Shown here piece by piece: positions 45,001 to 57,000 of a stretch of DNA of 64,000 nucleotides (positions within the stretch are counted from its first letter, which is position 1; the number at the start of each line of letters is the position of its first letter). A program made the translations under genes and the position numbers. Under the pieces are notes generated by a model. The model did no database searches. It was not told the DNA's origin and saw only the letters and a list, made by a program, of their open reading frames with translations. Source of the DNA: Clytia hemisphaerica. Lineage: Eukaryota > Cnidaria > Hydrozoa > Leptothecata > Clytiidae. Location of the stretch: positions 310,001-374,000 of the forward strand of contig CACVBU010000480.1 in NCBI GenBank assembly GCA_902728285.1, written 5' to 3'.

Positions 45001-48000
45001 TTGTTGTCCTGTTGGTTTTCCATCTCCAATTTTGCCAGACCAATTTGATCGATGGCCATTGTCATGTGATTGATTTTGCTTCCCTTGTCCTTGTCCATTT
45101 CTTAAGTCTCTATGATCTTTGTGGTCCTTGTGATCCTTTCTATCGTCATTCTTTCTTGGTAGATAAGAGTCTTTGGATGCAAGAATCCTTTCTTGAAGCC
45201 AGGCTTCCAAGTGGGTGAGATTTGGTTCACAGGATCTTCTCAGGGTAAGACAATAATCAGCCCATTTATGTAGCAGGTACTGCGGAAGTTTGGTGCAGGC
45301 TTGTCGGAGGATGTCTGTGCTGTATAGGTCGGAAACATAGTTTAGTTTTCGTAGCGTCACCAGGCAATCACTTAGTGTGTAGTAGAACTCGGTGAGCGAA
45401 GTTTGATCTCTGTTGCCAATTGGTTTGTAGTCGACAATCTTTGTGATGACAGACTCTGCAATTCTTGATCGTTGACCAAACATGTACTTTATTCTTCTGA
45501 GTGCGAGGACGTAGCCTTCATGGTCATTTCTGAAGCCTTGGATCGACCTCTTGACTTCCCCTCGTACAGCTTGATGTAGATAGATGCATTTCTGAAGCGT
45601 GGTCAAATATCCTTGGTTGTGGACAAGATCTCTAAAACTGGTTACGAATTCTACGTAGCTTGATGGAGTGCCATCAAACCATGGTATTCTGATCCTTGGT
45701 AGACCTTGTTGTACAAACCATATGGAAAGTGTATCTTCCATTTTGCTACCAGCCAGTTGATACGGTGGTTTGTTGATGTCGAGCTCATCTATCCATGAAT
45801 CGACCTTGTTAGAGTTGAATGATATAGATGAGTGATCTGTAATTGTTTGATTCTTTGGTACTGTATCCTTTGGCGCATGTTCTTTTGGGGTGCTGATAAT
45901 CTGAAAAGGTGATGGATCCACTCTGCTACGTTGTGGTTGAACATACGTCGATTTGTCGAATGCATTGGAAAATGTTGTGCAAGTAGGAGCTATGGTAGTC
46001 ACGAATGGATTAACCATAGTTGTTAGTGGCAATGTTGGATTGGGTTGAAATCCAGGTGCAGATACGTTTAGTGTGCTTGCCGGTTGTGTTGTGATTGGAG
46101 CCAAATTTTCAAGCTCCTTGGTGATTTCCTTTTGTGCTTCGTCCATTCGGAGGAATTTCCCAAGTAGCCAATCTGATCCACCAGCTTCCGACGGGGGATT
46201 ATCTTTTAGCAGTTCAAGATAATCATCGATCTTTGATTTGATGTTGTCGGTTTGAAACTTCATGTCATCCATCCATCTTCTGTATCATCACCAAGATCTT
46301 CAAGTTTTTGGTTGATGACGTGAGCTTCTTCCAAAACAAGAATCATCGAGTCGTACAATGAGCGAATTCTGGTACGACTGCCATTCATCTTCATGATTTC
46401 CTCAATCAAGTTGATTCGTTTGGTTATTGAGCCTTTCTTTCCTCCTCGTTTTCTGCGAAGACTCGATATCTTCAGATCCACAGACATCTGGTCTCCAGTT
46501 TCACTAGTGACAGACATCGTTTGGTGGTTGAATGTGAGCAGTTGATTTTGTCAGCGACGATCGAAGTTGAAAATGTGAATGGAGCCTGACCAACAAGCTC
46601 TCTGTTGATGTGTTGACTTGACAGCTAGAGTCGAAGCAGTTGTACCGACGTGCAAGCAGCGGTCTGTACCAAGGTAACGTTAGCTTGACTCGAACTGAAA
46701 ACACCAGATTGTTTCCAGTTGTTGACTTGACAGCTCGAAGTTGAGGTGTGAATAGAGCCTAACCAACAAGCTCTCTGTTGATGTGTTGACTTGACAGCTA
46801 GAGTCGAAGCAGTTGTACCGACGTGCAAGCAGCGGTCTGTACCAAGGTAACGTTAGCTTGACTCGAATTGAAAACACCAGATTGTTTCCAGTTGTTGACT
46901 TGACAGCTCGACGTTGAGGTGTGAATAGAGCCTAGCCAACAAGCTCTCTGTTGATGTGTTGACTGGACAGCTAGAGTCGAAGCAGTTGTACCGACGTGCA
47001 AGCAGCGGTCTGTACCAAGGTAACGTTAGCTTGACTCGAATTGAAAACACCAGATTGTTTCCAGTTGTTGACTTGACAGCTCGAAGTTGAGGTGTGAATA
47101 GAGCCTAACCAACAAGCTCTCTGGTGAGGTTGACGACGTGACGTTTGATAGACAGCGTCGAAGCAGTAGAGTTGACGACGTGACGTGTGACAGACAGCGT
47201 CGAAGCAGTAGAGTTGACGACGTGACGTGTGACAGACAGCGTCGAAGCAGTTGAGTTGACGACGTGACGTTTGACAGACAGCGTCGAAGCAGTTGAGTTG
47301 GACACTTCACAAAACAAAGTTGAAAGTGTGAAAAGAGCCTTACCAATGAAGCTCAGTTGAGTTGACGACGTGACGTGTGACAGACAGCGTCGAAGCAGTA
47401 GAGTTGACGACGTGACGTGTGACAGACAGCGTCGAAGCAGTTGAGTTGGACACTTCACAAAACAAAGTTGAAAGTGTGAACAGAGCCTTACCAACGAAGC
47501 TCAGTTGAGGTTGACGACGTGACGTTTGATAGACAGCGTCGAAGCAGTTGAGTTGACGACGTGACTTTTGATAGACAGCGTCGAAGCAGTAGAGTTGACG
47601 ACGTGACTTTTGATAGACAGCGTCGAAGCAGTTGAGTTGAACACTTCACAAAGTAAGTTGAAAGTGTGAACAGAGCCTTACCAATGAAGCTCAGTTGAGG
47701 TTGACGACGTGACGTTTGACAGACAGCGTCGAAGCAGTAGAGTTGACGACGTGACTTTGACAGACAGCGTCGAAGCAGTTGAGTCGGACACTTCACAAAA
47801 CGAAGTTGAAAGTGTGAACAGAGCCTTACCAACGAAGCTCAGTTGAGGTTGACGACGTGATGTTTGATAGACAGCGTCGAAGCAGTTGAGTTGACGACGT
47901 GACGTCCGATAGACAGCGTCGAAGCAGATGAGTTGAACACTTCACAAAACAAAGTTGAAAGTGTGAAAAGAGCCTTACCAACGAAGCTCAGTTGAGGTTG

Positions 48001-51000
48001 ACGACGTGATGTTTGATAGACAGCGTCGAAGCAGTTGAGTTGACGACGTGACGTCCGATAGACAGCGTCGAAGCAGATGAGTTGAACACTTCACAAAACA
48101 AAGTTGAAAGTGTGAAAAGAGCCTTACCAATGAAGCTCAGTTGAGGTTGACGACGTGACGTTTGATAGACAGCGTCGAAGCAGTTGAGTTGACGACGTGA
48201 CGTTTGACAGACAGCGTCGAAGCAGTTGAGTTGAACACTTCACAAAACAAGTTGAAAGTGTGAACAGAGCCTTACCAACGAAGCTCAGTTGAGGTTGACG
48301 ACGTGACGTTTGATAGACAGCGTCGAAGCAGATGAGTTGAACACTTCACAAAAAAAGTTAAAGTGTGAAAAGAGCCTTACCAACGAAGCTCAGTTGATGT
48401 TGACGACGTGACGTTTGATAGACAGCGTCGAAGCAGTTGAGTTGACGACGTGACGTTTGACAGACAGCGTCGAAGCAGTCGAGTTGAATACTTCACAAAA
48501 CAAAGTTGAAAGTGTGAACAGAGCCTTACCAACAAAGCTCAGTTGAGTCGACGACGTGACGTTTGATAGGCAGCGTCGAAGTAGTTGAGTTTTTGCAGTT
48601 GGAGTCGAAGCAGTTGTACCGACGTGCAAGCAGCGGTCTGTACCAAGGTAGCGTGGCTTGACTCAAAATGAAAACACCAGGTTGTCCTCAGTCGCAAAAC
48701 TTGAAGTAGACTTCAAAGAAATTTGGATGTAGATAGAGTCTTACTGTTGCAATCGAAGTCTTTGCAGATAGAGTCGAAGCAGTTGTACCGACGTGCAAGC
48801 AGCGGTCTGTACCAAGGTAGCGTGGCTTGACTCGAACTGGAAACACCAGGTTGTCCTCAGTCGCAAAACTTGAAGCAGACTTCAAAGGAATTTGGATGTA
48901 GATAGAGTCTTACTGTTGCAATCGAAGTCTTTGCAGATAGAATCAAAGCAGTTGTACCGACGTGCAAGCAGCGGTCTGTACCAAGGTAGCGTGGCTTGAC
49001 TCAAATCCAACCAATCTCCGTTGACCAAACCAGCAATCACCTCAATCCACCAGCCAGCAATCCCCTCGATCCACCAGCCAGCAATCTCCGCTGATCCAAA
49101 CACCAGATATCACCGTTGATCCAACAACCAGATCTCCTTTGATCCAAACCAAGAGTCGAAGCAGTTGTCCCGACGTGCAAGCAGCGGTCTGGACCAAGGT
49201 AACGTGGCTTGACTCGAACCAACCAAAGAATAAGAAAATATGATCTTACTCTTTAACAAGAAAGCAGCATTCTTCTTTCATCATTATGCAGCTACTAATT
49301 TTGAAATCTTTATGTAGAGAATGAGTGTTGTGAGGTTGTTCAATGATTTGATATAAGTTTCTTCTGTTAAAAAACCATTTCAAAATGTGGCGTGAGCTAC
49401 CCTCACAACCTTCTCTGATTAAATGAAAATTTCCACAGCTTTTATAGCATATCAACATGTCAAAATATCTAACAATGTCATTAGGGAATACAATCATACA
49501 AAAGAAATAGGAGGGATTTCTAGATAAGCTAGAAATCCCTAATGACTAGATAAATTACAAACAAATTCTTGTAAGTCATTTGGGAATTAATACGTGTATC
49601 AAATAAACTATTCATTTTAAATGTAAACAAAATTCCGCATGTCATTTGGGAAAATGACGTCAGTTCAGCAGCAATTAAACACAAAGAAAAGCTCCTTTGG
49701 TGGAGCGTGCGTCGAAGTCAGTAATAACACAAGATGTTTTACAATAGTGATAGATCACCTTTAATTACTTAAGGTTTAAGTTTATTGATGTAGCTTGTTA
49801 CTTTGTAGCCAAGTAGCTCAGTCTGTAGAGCGTTCACCTTACAATCCAAGGGATGTGGGTTTGATTACTGGCCACCGCCAACTCAGTGAATGAGTAGCTT
49901 AGATTAGGTAATCTGATCTAAGCGATAAGTTACTGGGAGCTGAGAGTAGGTATGGCGTTCAACCTCAGCATTCGATCTCCCAGGTCCAGAGCAATTAGAA
50001 AAGGGGATACTCCTTCAACCCCACCAGATGAATATACTCAAATACATGAAATTATGTAGATCTTTAAGGTAGATTTAAAGGCAATTGGGCATCTCTTTGT
50101 GTGAAAAATTGTTTACAACTATACAGCTTTGGTGTAATCAATACAGAAAAACTCCTCATTTCATCATTCAAGATATTGAACTTAAACAGAATACTTACTT
50201 TCTTCATCCTCTGTTTCATTAAACAAATCAAGGTCATCCAAATCTTCCAAAGTTGTGACGTAATTCGATTGAGAGATAATTGACTGAAAATGGAAGAAAT
50301 TTAGACATTATTATTAATTAGTTTCGAGCAAGATTGAAAATATAAGAGTGAGGTCTGTACTGCTGTGCAAAATGTCAAGCTTGCAAAGACATAACTGATG
50401 TTAAAACGAATCATCAAAATAAAACAACAGCGTACAATAAATCAGTTGATTGCTCTATTTGACATTAATGTCTTTGTTCCAAAATTACGTAATGCAGACC
50501 ATATGCTTCCGTACTAAAATGTGAAGTGAGCACGTTGAAAGGAATGGTCTTTATTTTTGTAGGAGCAAGTAAATACTTTGCACTACTTTTTCAAGATCAT
50601 TTGCAAAGAGCTTCATTTTTTATGATACTGCCTATTCAAGTTGAACAAAATTTGTCTTTTTATCATTTGTTTGGTGTAGCTGGCATTATAATTATTGTAG
50701 CCAGCTGACAAATTGCTTGCAAAAACTTTTTTTTGTCATCATCAGACTGCTTAATAGTTTTCTTTGTTGCTGGCAGATTGCCAGCTATTTTTCTTGTTGT
50801 AGACGTATTGCCAGGAAAAGTGCCCCTTAAACCCCTTTTTAAAATTAGAATTTATACAACTCACAGGAAAATATGGGCAGATCCCCTGGGTGTGAAAATA
50901 ACTTCTCACACCTTGAACATGCAAGAAATTCACCTGGGTGGTAAAACCATACATTTTTCAAGGTGTGAATTGTACTTTTCCCACCCAAGTGATTTACTCA

Positions 51001-54000
51001 TTTTTCCTGTGATTGTTGTTGGAAAATTATCTAGAATATTTCCCTATCATTGGTTGCAATCAATTAATTGCGAGACTGAAGAAGAGTGTGGCTGGTTTGA
51101 AGCCAATTAATTTGGCATTATCATCAGCCGGAAGATTTTTATATACTTAAAATCACTTGGAGATACACACATGGCATCAATGAAAAAAAATTCAACAGGG
51201 AAAGATATTGTCACTTAAAAACAACTAATCAGTAGTCAAACAAAATATGGTATCATTTTCATTGACTTATTTTTAAAAGAAAACTTTTTACCCTATGAAA
51301 ATCTTAAAAAATACAAAAAATATATACATTTTCAAAGATTTTTCCAAATTTTTCGTATTAGGAAAAAAAGAATTTGAATTCATAAATTTAATTTAGGTCA
51401 GCATGAAAAATATTGGCAATCTGATTGGTTAAAAACCTTTACTGCCACTTGATGTATGGTGTTTGTTTTTTTTATATAACTTTTTTTCCTGAAATTTTTT
51501 CTTAATAAAAGTATATATTTCCTGAAAGCCAATAAAATTATCTATCAATAGCAATCAATTAGAATTATTATGTACAAAGTGAGTAGAAATTACAAGGCTT
51601 TGTTAACTTCAAAGAGTTCCACCTTCCCAACCACTTACTTTTTCAATACGATTTTTTGCCTTCTGACTAAGCAAAAGTTGTTCTAGAAAAAACTGATTTG
51701 AGTGTAAAAACAGTCCTTAAATAGTCACTGCATGTAATCAAGTGCGTATTACTTATGGGTAATGAATCAACGGATCCTGCAATAATGTACTCTCCAGTTT
51801 TCTCAAAGGTAACGAATCGAGTGGGGATTGAACCCACGACCTCTCGCTTACCGGGCGATTGCTCTCCCAACTGCGCTATCGGTTCGTTGCTATTACACTA
51901 GTTTGTAGTAGACGAGGGGAGCGACGTGCTCAATGTTCACCATCCGGTACCTGAATTCTACGAATCAATGGAATTGCCACGAACTGAGACACAGCTAGTG
52001 TCCAATCTCCAACCAACCCCCTAACTTTGAGAGAACTGTTAAGCTATGTACATTGGGGAGAGGCATTAGCCCAACGGAGCCCCGATTTTGGACAACTAGT
52101 CCATCATGGAGATTGGACACATTAGTGCAGGATCCGTTGATTCATTAGTCCTTAAATAAATGCTGTATTTCATTTAAATGTATAAATGCAAGACTGCAAA
52201 AGGGGTCTAGTACAGTGACACATCATATTTAGTACAATTTTATTGCAAATCTTATTCTCAGATATCTCCAATACAATAAACCAAATTAAATACAATATAA
52301 ACAATAACAAAAGTTATCTGAAGATTTTTTTGGCATTATTATTGACCATTTTATAATCACTTTCGAATGATTGATGTTGATCAGTGTTGATTTCACCAAA
52401 ATACAGGAAGTAAAAAAACAAAACAAAGAGAAAGACAAATTGAGAGAGAAAGGTTTCTTGATATTTTCAAGTTAATGATAATCATAAAGCAGTATTAATT
52501 TTTAAAAGAAATCAATATAATACCAGTGAAAACTAAAATAGGGTGGTCACTATGCTGACTATGTCAAAATTTCTTAAGTATATTATTATTATTATTTATT
52601 ATTATTACAACATGCCGTGAGCCTCTAGAACTGGTCTTTGTTTATTTACAGTAAATTATCCTTTAAATTTAAATATTTAAATTATCCTTGAACGATTTTA
52701 TTGCAGATGCTTCTGCCACATATTTTGGAAGCACGTTCCATGATGAGATTGTTCAATAAAAGAAGATATGCTTAGACATCTGGACCATGTCACAGAAAAA
52801 TCTTCAAAACTCAAGGGATAGTAGCGCCAAGCATCTTAGTCTTCCTGCATATGGTTACCGTGAGATTGGTTTTACTAGTCTTGCTGCACGTCTTTTTGGT
52901 ATACAGTGTCTAGAATACGTGAGGACTAGGGTCTTGAAATCCTCTTTTGATCAATCCCAACATAGAATTAGCTTTGTTTACTTGCTTAGCGATATGTTTT
53001 TCAAATAAAAGATCCAAGTCTATCAAAACACCGAGATCTTTTTCTGTGAAGACATGTTCAAGTTGCTCTCCATTTAGTTAATACAGATGTGCATGCTTTA
53101 TGTTCTCAAATTTACCTATCGTTAAAACATGGTATTTGTCGGGTGGAATTTCAACAGCCACTCACGGGACCATCTTTCAAGTGCTTCAATGTCAGATTGT
53201 ATGATTAAGGAGTCAAGAATGGAATTGATTTCCTTTATAATCTTTGTGTCGTCTGCAAACAAGAAAATGCTTGATAGAACATGTTCTGGTAAGTCATTAA
53301 TATAAATAACAAAGAGCAGAGGACCGAGCACGCTTCCTTGAGGAATATCACTTATCACTGGATCTAGAGATGATTTTGCCTCATTAACACTCATTAATTG
53401 CTTGCGGTTCGATAGAAAAGATTTGATCCAGTTCAGAATTAATTCACTAATCCCGTAACGTTCTAGTTTCATTAAGTTATTAACATTAACATTAAAGAAT
53501 GTGTACGAAAATCCCACTTCTCTTTAGTACTCTTATAATGTCTGAGATTTTAGTAACAAATTCCCTGCCCTAGTTTTAGATTGTAAGCCTGTATTTTGAT
53601 AAAAAGTGTAAACAGTGAAAAGATTCTTTAAGCATTTTGCTCTGGCATTAAAAGATCAGCTAAAAAGATTTTCATGCCATAATTAAAAAGGCTGATGAGA
53701 AATGACATGCCTCAGCCCTAGGAATTTAATTTTTTTTTGCCTATTTCACACTGTTTTACAGTCTATTTATTTCAAAATTTAAGTCTATGGTTTACTGTCT
53801 GGTTTATCTAGATCATCTGCATTCAAACATAAATTACTCAAAATCTTTGATCAGGTGAAAGTAATGAATATCTTATTTATTCAAAAATACCTCCAGGGCA
53901 ATCTTCCGTCTGATGACCTATCAACACTTAATTTTGATGAAATTGATCACAAAACTGGCACCAGGGGCAAAGCCATTAAACTACTAAAACTTTCAATGGT

Positions 54001-57000
54001 TAAAACCACAAATTTTGGACTTAACTCTTTCTCTCGTTTGGAATGAGTTACTAATAAATCATCCTGACACTGATTTTCACAACCTTGATACTAATGAACT
54101 AAAATCTTTAGCTAGGAATAATCTTTGAGTATGTGCGTGTGTTTCTGTTCGAATGTGTGTGTGTGAACTTAGTGTGTTTTCCCAGGGTGGGAGGGGGTGG
54201 GTGGTGTAACAGGAAGAACTTTTCAAATAAAACTACTCAAAGAAATTGTCATAAAATAAAAGTAAAAATATTTCTTATATTCATTATTTTGTTGTTACTA
54301 TTAATATTATAATAATCGTTTATTCATTTTTTTTTCTTTAGATCTGTAACAATTTTTCAGTTTTAGGTTCCCTATTGTATTAGAGTAATCTATTTTTTTT
54401 GTAAGGGGTTATCCTGCTGCGTTGCAGCGAAAATATATTCAATTCAATTCAATTCAAACCTGACAGTTACTCACACTAGGAAATCAAGCTTTCAGAAAAA
54501 ACAATATCAATCATCTGCAGGATGTATTTGCAAGAACAATGATGAGATGATGGGAGTTAGCTGAATCAAGTTCAAGATCCAAAGACAATTAATTAAAACT
54601 TGAAAACTTGAAGTGAGACAAAATGACCGATTGCTAAACATACATCACCAGAATTAACCAACCAAATTCTATCACTCAATTACCAAAGCACTTTGATTTT
54701 TTAGACCTTGTTTATACGCTAAAGTAAAAATAACTCCGCATATATAAATGGGTCAGTATTTGAGGTCCGGCAACATTTCTGGAAAATAGCCTATCCGGCG
54801 GTGCGCGGATCTAGGCGGGTCTCGTTTCCCTGGGGAGTTGTTCCTCAGTTTATTTTTTGAGGTTGGCTGGGCTCAAAGTTTTTCATGCATGGCTCAAAAT
54901 TTAGGTAATTCCTCATAGTTTTTGAAAATGTTAATTTCATTAAAAAGAATCATGAATCACTTTAAAAGTTTTGCAGCGCATTTTTTGCTTGCCTGTCCAG
55001 TAAATGATATAGCGCCTTCACAGCATTAAAATCTTTGATACAGATTTCAGTGGGACGCTAGTGTGACTAACTGCCTGAGGATGCAAATGATTGCAAACCT
55101 ACTCGCTCATCACTGCCTTTTAATTGTTGTTTTAAGCCGTGGTTACACTACATTAATATCTTTAAAATTTTTGAAATTTTTTAATCAAAAATACATTAAA
55201 GAAATTAACTATTTTCTTTAAAGTCTTTTTGAAATTTTTGTATGTTGTATCAAATCTTCAATCGTTTTTTCTCAACTCATTTTCGCACTTAACAAACGAC
55301 ATGAGTGGAAGGAGCACGTATTGTGCTGATTCGTTTGAAACGGAAATTTGATGGGAAACATTCTAAAACGAAAAGTCCAGCTGGTACGCCTAGTGGTTAA
55401 AGTTGAGGAACAAAAAAAGTGCCTACAACAACATATTTGCTGAACTTCGTCTACGTGGCCAAGAAGAATTTAGATCTGATTTAGAACTTATCCTATCTTT
55501 TACCCCTATCTCATATTACGTTTTAAAAATTCCAAACGCTAGAAAATCCATTCATTGAAAAAAATGTACAGAACTATCATGTCGGTGGCTTTGATCTCAA
55601 GAGAAGTGAAGAAAAAAACTTTAAACTCTTTACCAAAAAAATGGTAAAGAATCGCAAGAAATAATTTCTTTTTCAAGAATTTATACGCCTTTACTTTCTT
55701 TAAAAGAGGGCTGTTACACTTGTAAAATTTTTAATCATTAAGACTTGATTAAAAAATTTCAGAAATTTAGAAATAAATTAATGTAATGTAACCACGCCTT
55801 AAGGCAGTTCATTGGACCGTTCAAGTTATAGTCCATTGCCCCCCTGTGGATGACATGGATTTTCTGTAACAATTTACTTTTGAAAAACTTTAGGATTTCC
55901 GTAACATTCAAGATTTTTTATAGGGAAATCTTGGATTTTCCCATACTTGGCAAGAAAATAGAAGAGCAAATTTTATGGATTTTCCAATACTAATGACAAA
56001 ATAATGAGGAAAAATCCTGGGTTTTCCAAACCTTTTTCAATTTTCTCAGGATTTCCAAGTGAAAAAAAATCCAAAAAACCCTGTCGTCCACACAAGGGGG
56101 TAATGGTTTTTTTCTGGAACTGCCCATTTGTTTTAAAATTTTGCTGCTTTGATTGGTCAGTCATTTGAGGGCTATGCATGTTAGCCTTTACTGATGCAAG
56201 TTACCTGACTTCACGGTACGTTGTCCGATGGGGGTAACTAGTCAGGGAAATTCCTCAAATGCGGTAGTAATTTTTTACTGCAATTGCGGTTTAAACGCAG
56301 ACTTGCCAACTTGAGATGTTCATTTTGCGTGAGATAAAATTTTTAAAGCAAAACCCGAAATCTTAGTCTGATTTTTCTGATTTTCTGATTTCGGAAACCG
56401 GAAAAATTTTTCCAAAAGATTGGAAATCTGGAAAAAAATTTCCAAAACTCAGAAATCTGGGAAATCTTTTTCTGAAAATCAGAAAATTGGGAAATTTTTT
56501 CCGAATATCAGAAAATCGGGGAAAAGTTTCTCGGAAAATCAGAAAATCTGGAAAACTTTTTTTAAAAAATCGGAAAAGCGAGGAAATTTTATTCAAATGT
56601 CAAAAATGTGTGAGAAATCAAACTTTTGAAAAATTGCGTGAGACAGTGTTGGAATGCGTGAGAGTTGGTACCTCTGTAAACGTCACTTTTACATTTTTTA
56701 TATACCGCAATTTTTCAAGAAACAGAATTCAACATTCAAGGAGAAAACAGGCAATTTTTGTACATAATTGATCATATCTTTTTAACGCACAGACAAAATA
56801 TCTTTTCTGTAGATCAGATTCTTTGGGAGGTTGTCAGTAGTCACTTTCTAGTCAGACAGTAAAAATTTCTGACGTTAGATTTGAGGAATGCATTAGTATT
56901 CAGACAACAATTTTGTCCGACAACGAGTCCAAAAAAAAAAAAAAAACGAAATATGAATCGCCGAAGAGGAGGCACATTTTCTTTGTTATAAATCATCTTT

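Larger units (their letters stand above)
40351..49746 (-). mobile_element. BEL/Pao LTR retrotransposon, full length, frame-broken
   Basis: Two LTRs (40351-40782 and 49313-49746) flank a minus-strand gag-pol and a 2.7-kb repeat leader. The 5-bp target duplication GTGAT lies at 40346-40350 and 49747-49751. A run of G reads as the polypurine tract beside the 3' LTR. Domain order (gag with DUF1759-like region, zinc knuckles, protease, RT, RNase H, integrase, C-terminal DUF5641-like) is typical of BEL/Pao, which has the integrase last and no envelope here. The LTRs differ by about one substitution and two 1-base indels, so the insertion is recent. The pol frame is interrupted several times. Confidence 0.97.

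Noticed and set aside
47125-48590. CRISPR-like array of regular repeats with spacers
   Set aside because: The 'spacers' are themselves repeated, the unit lies inside a retrotransposon leader between LTR and gag, and the genome is eukaryotic.
46504-48885. Several open frames in the BEL leader (peptides like STASTLSVKRHVV)
   Set aside because: They are created by the 42-bp repeat, which is a multiple of three. They occur in several frames and show no domain.
51814-51885. Functional tRNA gene
   Set aside because: C in place of the invariant U33, stem mismatches and location inside an inverted-repeat element. Kept only as a tRNA-like sequence.
56363-56771. Open frames with repeated FLIFRK / SENQKIGK peptides
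   Set aside because: They come from a degenerate 'cagaaaat(c/t)gggaaa' minisatellite readable on both strands.
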